Source: Yeosuana aromativorans (GTDB taxonomy: Bacteria; Bacteroidota; Bacteroidia; Flavobacteriales; Flavobacteriaceae). From it: DNA of 64,000 nucleotides. A model generated the notes under the pieces. That model did no database searches. It had not been told where the DNA came from and saw only the letters and a program-made list of their open reading frames with translations. Location of the stretch: assembly GCF_014646655.1 (NCBI RefSeq), contig NZ_BMNR01000004.1, forward strand, positions 1-64,000, written 5' to 3'. Both the position numbers and the translations under genes were made by a program. Below are positions 35,484 through 46,179 of the stretch, in pieces. How positions within the stretch are numbered: position 1 is the first letter of the stretch; each line of letters starts with the position of its first letter.

Positions 35484-36545
35484 TTAATACCAATTATTAA
35501 CATTCACATTTTCGTAGTTCCTAAGCACATAAGCCAAGGCGTTTTTTATGATATCTCCCATTGATTTACAACGCTTGAATTTTACGTCCATAGTGTATTC
35601 ATAAATCTTTGATTTAAGCGAATCTATATTTTCTTTGGTTGAAATGGTATCAACAACCATGCATTCCAGCAAATGCTCAATCCTATCATGGTAGCTTTTT
35701 AAACGCTTTGCGATGATAGAACGTTCTTCTATTTTATATTGATCAATGGAGAGTTTCTGAAAGCTGTCAGAAACCAATTTTACCATGATGGCATTTTCCT
35801 TGAAAAACTGAGGGCGATAAATGTTCATTTTTCCTTCATAAGATTGCTGATCAAAATCGATGGCTCTAATTTTATACACAACTTGATCAAAATCATGGGT
35901 TGGCACAATTACGTAATTGTAGGAACGCATATCGCCAAGTAACCGAATCATACAGCGTTCATTGAACTTTACAAACTCTTTGGCTATCTGCGATTTTTCA
36001 GATTTAGTACAGGTTTCCAGCATGTTCTTGATAAATTCATCTCCTGGAATTCCTGAGATATGCTCTTCAATTAATGTGTCCTTATAAACTAAAAAATTTA
36101 AGTTGTATGGAGATAGCATATGCTCAAGCTCCAACCCATAAATACGGGAAGCATCTGCCTTTTTTACATAAAAATAGGTAAAGTTATCGTTCAAGATATT
36201 CCTGACTTTTATTCTGAAAGGCTTGGAATTCCCAAAGGTACAGTAATCAATGGCATCTACATTAAGAAATGGTATAGAGCTTTCATTACCATCAGAATGC
36301 AAAATGGTATATACTTTTTTAAGGCTTAAATCAATTTCCTCTCGTTCAAATTCACTGTAATAAACACGAATCCAAAGTGTGTCATTTTCAAACTTGTCAT
36401 AAACCGTCACAGAACCTTGAAACCTAAGCAAATCTTCATAAAAAATAGGAAGCTTTATGTTTCTGTTATATTCTGAAAGATACTCATGTAACTCTACACT
36501 TACAGGATACGATGGTTTTTTCTTTGAAATTTTTAAATCTTCCAT
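35484..36545 (-). CDS. Conserved unknown protein with kinase-like motifs
   Basis: A 353-residue soluble protein without a signal peptide. I recognise no named family. Residues about 190-235 read RCMIRLLGDMRSYNYVIVPT then KIRAIDFDQQSYEG, which resemble the catalytic loop (D...N) and metal-binding D-F-D of protein-kinase-like folds. The N-terminal 110 residues look like a beta-rich N-lobe. Strongly conserved catalytic Lys is not obvious. It is divergent from the ABC transporter operon over a 122-base spacer. The kinase reading is inference. Confidence 0.6.
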   Translation of the reverse strand: MEDLKISKKKPSYPVSVELHEYLSEYNRNIKLPIFYEDLLRFQGSVTVYDKFENDTLWIRVYYSEFEREEIDLSLKKVYTILHSDGNESSIPFLNVDAIDYCTFGNSKPFRIKVRNILNDNFTYFYVKKADASRIYGLELEHMLSPYNLNFLVYKDTLIEEHISGIPGDEFIKNMLETCTKSEKSQIAKEFVKFNERCMIRLLGDMRSYNYVIVPTHDFDQVVYKIRAIDFDQQSYEGKMNIYRPQFFKENAIMVKLVSDSFQKLSIDQYKIEERSIIAKRLKSYHDRIEHLLECMVVDTISTKENIDSLKSKIYEYTMDVKFKRCKSMGDIIKNALAYVLRNYENVNVNNWY

Positions 36546-36667
36546 TATAAAACTATTGATATTTAAACCTTATTTTTATAAAGTTATTTGTAACAAATTT
36601 ACGCAACTATCGTCATATTTTTTAACTAACCTGTTGAATTTACCTCAACATATAAAAATAAAACAAC

Positions 36668-37564
36668 TTGGAGCCAATCCTAACAATCAACAATCTAACA
36701 AAAAAATTTGGTTATTTAACCGCTGTTAAAGATTTATCCTTTACCATCAACAAAGGCAATGTTTACGGTATTTTAGGACCTAACGGAAGTGGCAAATCCA
36801 CAACGTTGGGCATCGTGCTTAACGTGGTCAATAAAACTTCTGGGGACTTTCATTGGTTTGACGGCAAGACATCTACGCATAATGCCTTAAAAAAAGTGGG
36901 AGCTATTATTGAACGCCCCAACTTTTATCCATATATGACGGCTTATCAAAATTTGAAATTGGTATGCCAAATAAAAGAAGTTGACTACAGTAAAATTGAA
37001 GAAAAGCTTGAAATTGTTGAATTACTGGACAGAAAAGACAGCAAATTCAGTACGTTTTCATTGGGAATGAAACAGCGTTTGGCCATTGCCTCTGCCCTTT
37101 TAAATGATCCTGAAATTTTAATTCTGGATGAGCCAACCAATGGCTTGGATCCGAAAGGAATCCATCAAATTAGGGAAATCATAAAAGAAATTGCCAGTAA
37201 TGGCACCACCATTTTATTAGCCTCACATTTGCTTGATGAAGTGGAAAAAGTCTGCACACATGTTGTTGTTCTGAGAAAAGGTGAAAAATTGTATTCTGGT
37301 AGAGTTGATGAAATGATATCCAGTTACGGCTTTTTTGAACTTAAATGTGATAAACAAGATGAATTGGTTACGTTTTTAGAAAGTCATGGTTCTTTTGGAA
37401 CTGTAAAGGTCAAGGACCGTTTAATTACGGCGTTTCTAAATGAACCTCTAGAATCTGCTTCTTTTAATAAATTACTGTTTGAACAAGGCTTTGTATTGTC
37501 ACATTTAGTGCAACGCAAAGAAAGCTTGGAAGAGCAATTCCTAACATTAACCAACAACAAATAA
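36668..37564 (+). CDS. ABC transporter ATP-binding protein
   Basis: A 298-residue ATPase of the bacitracin/gliding-type ABC-2 exporters. Walker A is GPNGSGKSTTLGI, the signature is FSLGMKQRLAIASALL, Walker B is ILILDEPTNGLDPKG, and the His switch is in LLASHLLDE. The start codon is TTG at 36668; no ATG lies in frame before it and MEPILTINNLTKKF is the expected beginning. The permease gene follows one base later. Substrate is unknown; the neighbouring surface-protein genes may be coincidental. Confidence 0.9.
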   Translation: MEPILTINNLTKKFGYLTAVKDLSFTINKGNVYGILGPNGSGKSTTLGIVLNVVNKTSGDFHWFDGKTSTHNALKKVGAIIERPNFYPYMTAYQNLKLVCQIKEVDYSKIEEKLEIVELLDRKDSKFSTFSLGMKQRLAIASALLNDPEILILDEPTNGLDPKGIHQIREIIKEIASNGTTILLASHLLDEVEKVCTHVVVLRKGEKLYSGRVDEMISSYGFFELKCDKQDELVTFLESHGSFGTVKVKDRLITAFLNEPLESASFNKLLFEQGFVLSHLVQRKESLEEQFLTLTNNK

Positions 37565-37565
37565 T

Positions 37566-38396
37566 ATGTACCGATTACTCAATATAGAATTTCAAAAATT
37601 AAAACACAGCAGAGCTAGTAAAATTTTAATTATCACCTATTTTGTTCTGCTGACCTCCATAGCACTGATAGCTGCCATTAAGTTTGATATTGGCCCCATA
37701 AAGTTCCATTTGGCCGAAATGGGCATCTTCAACTTCCCTTATATTTGGCATTTTAACAGTTACATTGCTGCCATTTTTAAATTGTTTTTAGCCATTGTCA
37801 TTGTTTCCATGATGGCTAATGAATACAGCAATAAAACCTTAAAGCAAAATCTTATTGATGGACTGAGCAAAAAGGAATTTATATTATCTAAATTCTACAC
37901 AGTCATCGTGTTTGCTTTGATTTCTACAGTCTTTTTATTTGTTGTATCAATGATTTTAGGCTTATGCTTTTCAAATTATACTGAACTGAGCATCATTTTT
38001 TCTGATATGGAATTTTTGTTGGCATTTTTCATCAAACTAGTTGGGTTCTTTTCTTTTTGTTTATTTCTGGGCATTTTGGTAAAACGTTCTGCTTTTGCAC
38101 TAGGTTTTCTGTTTGTATGGCAGTTCATTGAAGGCATTGCCTTTGGGATATTACGATGGAAAACCGATGCAGAAACCGCCACAAGTGTGATGCAATTTTT
38201 CCCTTTAAACTCCATGTCTAATTTAATCAAACAACCGTTTTCACGCCTAAGCGCCGTTCAATCCGTGGCCAATCAAGTGGGAGAAAAATTTGATTTTGAT
38301 TATGCGGTCCACTGGTATGAAATAGCTATTGTTTTGGCTTGGACTGCCATATTTATCGTTTTATCGTACAGATTGTTAAAAATGCGCGATTTGTAA
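37566..38396 (+). CDS. ABC-2 type transporter permease
   Basis: A 276-residue membrane protein with about six hydrophobic helices and the ABC-2 permease pattern MANEYSNKTLKQNLIDGLSKKEFI in the first cytoplasmic loop, the surface that couples to the ATPase. It pairs with the ATPase gene one base upstream. Together they form an exporter of unknown substrate. Confidence 0.87.
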   Translation: MYRLLNIEFQKLKHSRASKILIITYFVLLTSIALIAAIKFDIGPIKFHLAEMGIFNFPYIWHFNSYIAAIFKLFLAIVIVSMMANEYSNKTLKQNLIDGLSKKEFILSKFYTVIVFALISTVFLFVVSMILGLCFSNYTELSIIFSDMEFLLAFFIKLVGFFSFCLFLGILVKRSAFALGFLFVWQFIEGIAFGILRWKTDAETATSVMQFFPLNSMSNLIKQPFSRLSAVQSVANQVGEKFDFDYAVHWYEIAIVLAWTAIFIVLSYRLLKMRDL

Positions 38397-38406
38397 TATC
38401 TTTTGA

Positions 38407-38414
38407 TAGCTTTG
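38407..38414 (+). promoter_or_regulatory. Promoter -7 element of the first surface-protein gene
   Basis: TAGCTTTG, an exact match. Transcription would begin near 38421, three bases before ATG 38424, so the message would be essentially leaderless. Confidence 0.55.
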
Positions 38415-38423
38415 CTGTTGAAG

Positions 38424-41135
38424 ATGAAAAAAATTACGCTAGCCATAGTATGTTGTCTTATTAGTGTTATAGCATTCTGTCAAAGTGAGGCTGCCAACTG
38501 GTATTTTGGTTATGGTGGCGGGATTCGCTTTAACCAAAGCAATAATACCATTACATCACTTGATGACGGTCAATTATTCACCAATGAAGGCTGCACCTCC
38601 ATTTCTGATGATTCAGGGAATTTGTTGTTTTATACGGATGGCTCTAGGGTGTGGAACAAAAATCACTCTGTCATGCCCAATGGGTACGGACTCTATGGAG
38701 ACTCGTCCAGCACACAATCTGCCATTATTGTTCCAAAACCCAATGACCCAAACATATACTACATATTTACTGTTGATAATTGGTTGGATGATATTAATCA
38801 TGGATTAAGCTATTCCGAAGTTGATATGTCACTTGATAATGGTTTGGGCAACATAACCGTTAAAAACGTCAACTTATTACAAGAAAGTTCTGAAAAAATA
38901 ACAGCTGTTTTAAAAGATTGTATCTCCAAATCCATTTGGGTCTTAACCTTTGCTTCGGAAAACGGAACCAGTAGTTTTTTTAACACCTTTCATGCTTTTG
39001 AAATTAGCAGTGCAGGCATTAACACCACATCAGTAAAATCAACGTTTAATGATATATCCATTCAAGATGCTAGAGGGTATTTAAAATTATCTCCAGATGG
39101 CACAAAAGTAGCATGCGCCAATGTGGTTGACGGATTGTTTTTATATGATTTTGATACGGCTACGGGTAAACTAAGCAACAAACAACAATTAAGCATATCT
39201 GGCAAAAACAGATTCCCTTATGGTGTGGAATTTTCACCAAACAGCCAACTGCTTTATGTTCATGCTTCCAATAATTTTTTTAGCAATGATTTTGCCGAAG
39301 CTGAAAATCCAACCAATCACAGTTCAGACTTAATACAATACAACCTCTTAGCCGCAAATGTTCAGGCCTCTGCAACCATCGTCGATTCCAGAAATTTGTA
39401 CAGAGGCGGCTTACAGTTAGGTCCTGATGGTAAAATATACAGAGCCTTAAGCGCAACTTACAACAAAGGTTTACCTTATCTTGGAGTCATAAACAATCCT
39501 GATAATTTAGGTGTATCCTGTAATTACAAACACAACGCCATTAATCTTACTCCAAACCAATCAGCACAAGGGCTGCCTCCATTTATTGCGTCATTTTTCA
39601 ATACTCAAATTGACATCATTAAAAATGGCGAGAGCAGTATTAATTTAGCACTCTGTGATGGAGACACCTACCTGCTTACTTCTGAAGATTTACCTGGCGC
39701 AACCTATTCATGGACAAAAGATGGCAATCCATTGCCTGAAACAAGCTTTAATTTAGAAGTATCCAGTAGTGGTCATTATGAAGTTTATATTGATCCTAAT
39801 AATGGTGACTGTGCCATTGAAGGGCAAGCATATGTGATTTTCAACGAAAACCCAGAAGCATTTAATACAACATTGATTCAATGTGATGAGGATGGTACCA
39901 AAGATGGCCTTACAGAATTCAATCTTAACGAGGCTAATGAGGCGTTAACGGGTGGTGTTCAAAATCTATCCACTAAGTTTTATGCAGACACTTCAAGACT
40001 GAATGAAATACCAAATCCCAGTTCATTCAGCAATGTTACAAATCCACAAACTATTTATGTAGAAGTCATTAATGATTTAACAGGTTGCACTAGTGATGCC
40101 GAACTTCTTTTGGATGTAAGTGTAACCGACTCTAATGATAGTGAACTGATTGCTTGTGATGATGATGGTACAGAAGATGGATTTGTAGAATTTAATTTGA
40201 AACAAGCTGATTCTGAAATTATCTCAGGCCTTCCTGTTGGTTTAGATATAGCTTATTATGAAACATACGAGAATGCTTTATTGGAACAAAACAGTCTAAA
40301 TCCGCTGTTTACAAACACCATTCCGTATTCTCAAATTATTTACGCCAGAGTTGAAAACGTTAATAACTGCTATGGTATAAGTGAGCTAAAATTGACCGTA
40401 AACAAACTACCTGACATCAAAACTACCGATACTGTTTATTACTGCCTAAACACCTTTCCTGAAACCATTACACTAAACGCAGGAATAATTAACGATTCTC
40501 CTAATAATTATAGTTATGTTTGGAATACCGGTGAGACCAGTTATGAGATAGAAGTCAATGAACCTGGAACTTATACCGTTACGGTTACAAATGCTAACAA
40601 CTGTTCAAAAGAACGAAACATTGTTGTTGAAGCATCCAATATTGCAACCATTCAATCCATTGATGTTGTTGATGCTTCACAAAACAATATGATTACCGTT
40701 TTGGTTTCTGGTGAAGGCAATTATGAATACCGACTATTGGACAGCAATAACGTAGTGGCAGCCCCTTACCAAGAAAGCAACGTGTTTGAAAATGTATCGC
40801 CGGGCATTTACACTGTGTTTGTTAAAGACATTAAGAACAATTGTGGCAGTATTAACTATAAAGTTTCGGTTATAGGCTTTCCAAAATTCTTTACACCAAA
40901 CAATGACGGAAAAAATGATACTTGGCAAGTGTATGGCGTTTCTGATGTTTTTCAACCAAATTCCAAAATATTTATTTTTGACCGGTTTGGGAAATTGCTC
41001 AAGCAAATAAGCCCTTCAGGTAAAGGTTGGGACGGCACATTTAACGGCGCAAAACTACCAACGGATGATTATTGGTTTTCTGTAACGCTTCAAGATGGAA
41101 GGATTTTTAAAAGCCATTTTACGCTAAAAAATTGA
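38424..41135 (+). CDS. T9SS type B surface protein with beta-propeller-like region
   Basis: A 903-residue exported protein. The signal peptide is MKKITLAIVCCLISVIAFCQ. Residues about 20-400 contain repeated YLKLSPDGTKVA, VEFSPNSQLLYV and LQLGPDGKIYRA blades, a WD40/PD40-like propeller. Two Cys-Asp modules (IQCDEDGTKDGLTEFNLNEA and IACDDDGTEDGFVEFNLKQA) and an Ig/PKD-like unit follow. The last about 85 residues, from GFPKFFTPNNDGKNDTW to HFTLKN, are the gliding-motility-associated type B sorting domain, so the protein is exported by the type IX system. First of four such genes in a row. Confidence 0.87.
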   Translation: MKKITLAIVCCLISVIAFCQSEAANWYFGYGGGIRFNQSNNTITSLDDGQLFTNEGCTSISDDSGNLLFYTDGSRVWNKNHSVMPNGYGLYGDSSSTQSAIIVPKPNDPNIYYIFTVDNWLDDINHGLSYSEVDMSLDNGLGNITVKNVNLLQESSEKITAVLKDCISKSIWVLTFASENGTSSFFNTFHAFEISSAGINTTSVKSTFNDISIQDARGYLKLSPDGTKVACANVVDGLFLYDFDTATGKLSNKQQLSISGKNRFPYGVEFSPNSQLLYVHASNNFFSNDFAEAENPTNHSSDLIQYNLLAANVQASATIVDSRNLYRGGLQLGPDGKIYRALSATYNKGLPYLGVINNPDNLGVSCNYKHNAINLTPNQSAQGLPPFIASFFNTQIDIIKNGESSINLALCDGDTYLLTSEDLPGATYSWTKDGNPLPETSFNLEVSSSGHYEVYIDPNNGDCAIEGQAYVIFNENPEAFNTTLIQCDEDGTKDGLTEFNLNEANEALTGGVQNLSTKFYADTSRLNEIPNPSSFSNVTNPQTIYVEVINDLTGCTSDAELLLDVSVTDSNDSELIACDDDGTEDGFVEFNLKQADSEIISGLPVGLDIAYYETYENALLEQNSLNPLFTNTIPYSQIIYARVENVNNCYGISELKLTVNKLPDIKTTDTVYYCLNTFPETITLNAGIINDSPNNYSYVWNTGETSYEIEVNEPGTYTVTVTNANNCSKERNIVVEASNIATIQSIDVVDASQNNMITVLVSGEGNYEYRLLDSNNVVAAPYQESNVFENVSPGIYTVFVKDIKNNCGSINYKVSVIGFPKFFTPNNDGKNDTWQVYGVSDVFQPNSKIFIFDRFGKLLKQISPSGKGWDGTFNGAKLPTDDYWFSVTLQDGRIFKSHFTLKN

Positions 41136-41264
41136 AATTAGATAGCTTAAAACCAACAAAATCATGTTTTGCACGATATTTTTTGAGTATCATCTAAATA
41201 TTATCTACTTTTCAAATTGAATTAATGTTTAAAACACAATGCTGTTTTTCCCAAATAAAGCGAA

Positions 41265-44200
41265 GTGAAAAGTAACCTACAATATTATGCCTTTTTACTA
41301 CTACTGTTCTGTAGCTATAATGTTGTGTTTTCTCAGCAACAAATATCTGTAGACTCTTCTGTTCCTCTTGACCAACTGGTTTTAAATAACTTAGTTAAAG
41401 GTTGTGTTGAAATTTCAAATATAAAATCGTCTGTCAACGGTAGTTCATACGGACTTGCCAGTTATGGTTATTTTAATAAAGCCAACTCTAATTTTCCCTT
41501 TCAAGATGGAGTCATGTTATCTACTGGTAATGCCGAATCTGGTGGGAACAGCCCAAGAACACCAACACTCAGCGAAGGGTCAACTATATGGGGTACCGAT
41601 CCTGATCTTGAAACAGCTTTGGGCATCACAAACACCCTTAATGCCACATCCATCGAATTTGATTTGGTATCAACTTCCAATTTGGTTCAATTTAATTATT
41701 TATTGGCCTCTGAAGAATATTTTGGTATCAATCCCTGTCAATTTTCTGATGGATTTGTATTTTTAATAAAACCCACTGCAAGCGCCGGCCCCTATCAAAA
41801 TATTGCAGTAGTGCCTGGTACTTCAACACCTGTAAGCACCAATAGTATTCATGATGAGATTTTTGGGATTTGTCCAGCACAAAACGACCAGTATTTTGAT
41901 GGTTATCAACTTGGAGACACCAATTACAATGGTAGAACCGTTCCTTTAATTGCAACCGCTTCTATTGTGCCTTATGTACAATATCACATTAAATTAATCA
42001 TCGCTGATTATTCTGATTTACAATATGATTCTGCCGTATTTATTGAAGGCATCAGTTTTGATAATCTAGATTTAGGGCCTGATATTGTAACTTGTTTGAA
42101 TTCAGCCACATTAAATGCCGATATCCAAAATCCTCAAGCTTCGTATTCATGGTTTTTAAACAACAATCCTATTAGTGGAGCTTCAAGTCCAAAGTTAAAT
42201 GTGACTCAAGATGGAACGTATAGAGTTGAAATATCAGTGCCTTTAAATAGTAAGATTTGTACACAAGAAGATGAGATTCAAGTCACTTTAAACTCAGAAC
42301 CCCCAGTAAGTCCCATTTCAGATTTTGAAATGTGTGATGATTTAAGTGGGGACGTAACCGAAATTTTTGACCTCCAAAATAAGAATGCAGAAATATTAGG
42401 GCTTCTTCCAACTGGCAACTACAATTTAAAATATTATTACACTGAAGCCAATGCCAGAAATGATGTCAATGCCATAGCAGCACCTATTCCAAACACAGCA
42501 AATCCACAACAAGTTTACGTGGCAATAGAAAACACAGATACAGGTTGTTTTTCTTATGCGCCGTTTAATTTGATCGTAAACTTAATTCCAAATATAACAC
42601 CTCCAACACCTTTAAAAGTATGTGATAATGACGCCACTCCAAATGGTATTACTGATATTAATTTAACTGAAAAAGACAGTGAAATAACAGGGGGAGACAC
42701 AAATTTATCCGTTTCCTATCATTTCACCCAAGCAGATGCACTTTCTGGTAACAGCCCAATTATATCACCTTATGTTAATGCAAGTTCTCCAAACTCACAG
42801 TCATTTTTTGTTAGAGTTGTTAATACACAAACTGGCTGTTTTAACACAACCACACTAGATGTTAATATCATAAACAGCCCAATTGTAAATACAGACACAC
42901 AATTTATTGATGCCTGTGACCCAGACCATGATGGAACGGCCACTTTTGATTTAACCGAAGTCATTCCTAGTGTGTTGAATGGTCTGCCAGCATCGGGAGT
43001 TACCATTACGTTTCATACCACCTATGAAGATGCGGAATCCGGCAGCAATGCCATTGCTAACGAAACAAATTATCAAAACATCAATCCAGATGTCCAAACC
43101 GTTTTTATTCGGGTTGAAGACAATAATACAGGTTGCCCCAGTATTGTGCCTATTGAGATTCATACCAATTTACTGTTAACCGGTACAGATGTTGGAGATT
43201 TTGCGCTATGCGATGATGCTGGTAATGATGGAAAAGCAGATTTTTATCTCAATTCAATTACAACTTATATTGCGAACGATTTACCAGATTTAACCGTCAC
43301 TTATTATGAAGACGAAACAGATTTACTCAATAATAATACAGCCAATGCCTTAGACCCAAGTGTTCCATATACTGCAACAAGCCCACAACTCCTTTATATA
43401 AAAATAAGGGACACTATCAGTAATTGCGAGGAAAATGCTGAAATCAAATTATTGGTAAACCCAATTTTATTGTTTCAGCCTGTGGAACCAATAAAATATT
43501 GTGATTCTGATGAAGATGGCATTGTTGATGTGGATTTGCATTCACTAGATGATACAGTAACAAGCGGAAACACAAACTTTGAAGTGCATTATTTTTTGAC
43601 TGAACAAAACGCTATAGACAACAGCAACGAATTAACTCCATTATATCCGGTTTCTGGAACACAAACTTTTTGGGCCAGAATTGAAAACATTGATTCTGGT
43701 TGCCATACTGAAAATAAATTTGAAATAACTGTAGTTCCCGCTCCTGCTATAGCGCAACCGAGTCCGTTTATTATTTGTGATGATGACCAAGATGGTTTTT
43801 CAACCATAAACCTTGACACCAAAATTGATGAAATAGTGACTGATAGAACGGGGTTAAACTTTAGCTTCTTCACATCATTAACAGATGCCGAAACCAATAC
43901 AAATGCTATAGCCACCCCTAACGCATATAACTCAAATACTCAAAATATTTTTGTACGAGTAGAAAACAACTTGTCTGAATGCTTTAACATTGCCACATTA
44001 AACGTGATTGTAAGTACCCAACCCGTTTTCCCCAATATTAGTGATTATGAAATTTGTGAGGACGATGGTGATGGAAAAGCAGATTTTTTGTTTTCAGACA
44101 AGGACAATGAAATTTTAAATGGCCAAGCTGGAAAAGAGGTGTTGTATTTTGAAGACTCCAGTCACACAGTTCCAATTGATAAAAACACATTGTATCAAAA

Positions 44201-46124
44201 CATATCAAGTCCGCAAACTATTTATGTAAGAGTACAAAATACCATAGACCCAAGTTGTTATGGCGACACGTCATTTACCATTCTGGTGTCTTCCAATCCG
44301 GATTATAACACCGCTTTTTCTGACTATTTAATTTGTGATGACAGTAGTAACGATGGTAAAAATGTTTTTAATTTAAATGATAAAATTGCTGAAATATCCC
44401 AAGGCGCGTCAGTTCCATTGGATATTACATTTTATTCCAGCATTCAAAATGCCGAAAACAAAACAAACCCATTGCCGCTTCAATATACCAATTCCACCAA
44501 TCCTGAAACTATTTATGTAAGAATTGAAGGAAACAATTCCATTTGTTATGTTATAGAAGAGCTTGGCATTAACATTATTGCTGCTCCTGACGTCTCTCAA
44601 GCAGATCCTTTTACGCAATGTGACACTGATTATGATGGCAAAACATCCTTTAATTTAAACGATGCAAATTTTCAACTTTTAGATCGAGTAACAACAGATT
44701 TGTCCATAAGCTATTTTGAAGATATAAATGATGTTGAAGACCCTTCAAAAGAAATTGCTGACCCAGGAAACTACACCAACATCAACAATCCTCAAACAGT
44801 CTATATAAAAGTTACCAATACCTTAACGGGTTGTTACACTATTGTTCCTTTGGATTTAATTGTAAACCTGCCAATCCCTACCAATACAATTGGAACCATT
44901 GAAATTTGTGATAATGACACAAACACCTATGACTTATCTCAGGTAAACTCCATGATTGTTAATGACCCAAACACAGCAATTATCAGTTATCACAATTCAT
45001 TGATTGAAGCAGAAAACAATTCTAATCCATTACCAGATATTTTTAATTACATCAATTCCTTCAACACGTTTTTTGCAAGAGTTGAAGATCCAGTTACTGG
45101 TTGTATCATAATACAATCATTCAATTTACAAATCAATCCAAATCCTGTTGCAATGACCCCTCCAAACCTTGAAGATTGTGATGATGATTATGATGGCTTT
45201 CTAACATTTGATTTGTCTCAGCAAAAAAACGCCATTATTGGAGCAGAAAACCCCAATGATTTTTCGGTAAGCTATTACACAAGTGTTGATGATGCCGTTA
45301 ATAAAATAAATGCCTTAAACTATACTCATGCAGCTTATGATGGCGAAGTTATTTATGCCAGAATGGAAAACAATGTTACAGGCTGTTTTGATACTACATC
45401 ATTTACCACCATTGTTAACCCTTTGCCTATAATAAACATTAATGACATTGTTCCCTTGTGTGCCAATGACTTACCATTGATAGTTGATGCAAGTACAGGA
45501 AACTTAAACGATACTTATGTGTGGTCAACAGGTGAAACCACACCTCAAATACAGATTCAACCTCAAGATTTAGGAGATTATTGGGTCACCGTTACAACAC
45601 CTAATAACTGTGAAGCTACCAAAGCTTTTACTGTCATAGAATCAGAAGAAGCTACTATAAATTTCACGACAACTGTTGATTTTGCGGACCCAAACAGCAT
45701 CACGGTTGATATAAGTGGAATAGGTGATTACGTGTATATTTTAGATGGTGGAACACCGCAAACATCCAATGTATTTAATAATGTTACGTTTGGCCTCCAT
45801 ACCGTGACCATAAGAGATCTCAATGGTTGCCAAGATGTTTCAAAAAATGTTGTGGTTATTGATTATCCAAAATTTGTAACTCCAAATAATGATGGCAATT
45901 TTGATACATGGCAAATTGTAGGAATTGAAGAAATTCCAGGAACCGTTACTTATATTTATGACCGATATGGAAAACTCTTAAAAACCCTACCGTCTTACTC
46001 TATAGGCTGGGACGGCACTTTTAATGGACAAAACATGCCAGCTGATGATTATTGGTTTGTAGCCAAAGTAAAAAAAGACGGTCTTGATTTTGAAGTGAAA
46101 GGGCATTTTGCTTTAAAGCGTTAA
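41265..46124 (+). CDS. Giant T9SS type B surface protein with eleven Cys-Asp modules
   Basis: A 1619-residue exported protein. The signal peptide runs to about residue 24. A choice-of-anchor L domain (about 25-265, with NFPFQDGVMLSTGNAESGGN and LASEEYFGINPCQFSDGF) is followed by eleven modules of about 100 residues. Each starts with a CDxDxDG-like motif and ends in a GC pair, as in PISDFEMCDDLSG and SPFIICDDDQDGFSTINL; module ten (GTIEICDNDTNTYDLSQV) lacks the DG. An Ig/PKD-like unit and the type B sorting domain (last about 85 residues) end it. The start is GTG at 41265. Likely a long calcium-dependent fibre or adhesin; that role is inference. Confidence 0.87.
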   Translation: MKSNLQYYAFLLLLFCSYNVVFSQQQISVDSSVPLDQLVLNNLVKGCVEISNIKSSVNGSSYGLASYGYFNKANSNFPFQDGVMLSTGNAESGGNSPRTPTLSEGSTIWGTDPDLETALGITNTLNATSIEFDLVSTSNLVQFNYLLASEEYFGINPCQFSDGFVFLIKPTASAGPYQNIAVVPGTSTPVSTNSIHDEIFGICPAQNDQYFDGYQLGDTNYNGRTVPLIATASIVPYVQYHIKLIIADYSDLQYDSAVFIEGISFDNLDLGPDIVTCLNSATLNADIQNPQASYSWFLNNNPISGASSPKLNVTQDGTYRVEISVPLNSKICTQEDEIQVTLNSEPPVSPISDFEMCDDLSGDVTEIFDLQNKNAEILGLLPTGNYNLKYYYTEANARNDVNAIAAPIPNTANPQQVYVAIENTDTGCFSYAPFNLIVNLIPNITPPTPLKVCDNDATPNGITDINLTEKDSEITGGDTNLSVSYHFTQADALSGNSPIISPYVNASSPNSQSFFVRVVNTQTGCFNTTTLDVNIINSPIVNTDTQFIDACDPDHDGTATFDLTEVIPSVLNGLPASGVTITFHTTYEDAESGSNAIANETNYQNINPDVQTVFIRVEDNNTGCPSIVPIEIHTNLLLTGTDVGDFALCDDAGNDGKADFYLNSITTYIANDLPDLTVTYYEDETDLLNNNTANALDPSVPYTATSPQLLYIKIRDTISNCEENAEIKLLVNPILLFQPVEPIKYCDSDEDGIVDVDLHSLDDTVTSGNTNFEVHYFLTEQNAIDNSNELTPLYPVSGTQTFWARIENIDSGCHTENKFEITVVPAPAIAQPSPFIICDDDQDGFSTINLDTKIDEIVTDRTGLNFSFFTSLTDAETNTNAIATPNAYNSNTQNIFVRVENNLSECFNIATLNVIVSTQPVFPNISDYEICEDDGDGKADFLFSDKDNEILNGQAGKEVLYFEDSSHTVPIDKNTLYQNISSPQTIYVRVQNTIDPSCYGDTSFTILVSSNPDYNTAFSDYLICDDSSNDGKNVFNLNDKIAEISQGASVPLDITFYSSIQNAENKTNPLPLQYTNSTNPETIYVRIEGNNSICYVIEELGINIIAAPDVSQADPFTQCDTDYDGKTSFNLNDANFQLLDRVTTDLSISYFEDINDVEDPSKEIADPGNYTNINNPQTVYIKVTNTLTGCYTIVPLDLIVNLPIPTNTIGTIEICDNDTNTYDLSQVNSMIVNDPNTAIISYHNSLIEAENNSNPLPDIFNYINSFNTFFARVEDPVTGCIIIQSFNLQINPNPVAMTPPNLEDCDDDYDGFLTFDLSQQKNAIIGAENPNDFSVSYYTSVDDAVNKINALNYTHAAYDGEVIYARMENNVTGCFDTTSFTTIVNPLPIININDIVPLCANDLPLIVDASTGNLNDTYVWSTGETTPQIQIQPQDLGDYWVTVTTPNNCEATKAFTVIESEEATINFTTTVDFADPNSITVDISGIGDYVYILDGGTPQTSNVFNNVTFGLHTVTIRDLNGCQDVSKNVVVIDYPKFVTPNNDGNFDTWQIVGIEEIPGTVTYIYDRYGKLLKTLPSYSIGWDGTFNGQNMPADDYWFVAKVKKDGLDFEVKGHFALKR

Positions 46125-46151
46125 AAAATCAATTGATTTCCATCTACTACG

Positions 46152-46159
46152 TATATTTG
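46152..46159 (+). promoter_or_regulatory. Promoter -7 element of the third surface-protein gene
   Basis: TATATTTG, an exact match 20 bases before ATG 46180, suggesting that this gene can be transcribed apart from the previous one. Confidence 0.5.
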
Positions 46160-46179
46160 TATTTCCATATCATTTTTTA

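Noticed and set aside
41265-46124. CRISPR-like or tandem DNA repeats
   Set aside because: The repeats are diverged protein modules of about 300 bases within one reading frame; there are no short identical repeats with unique spacers.
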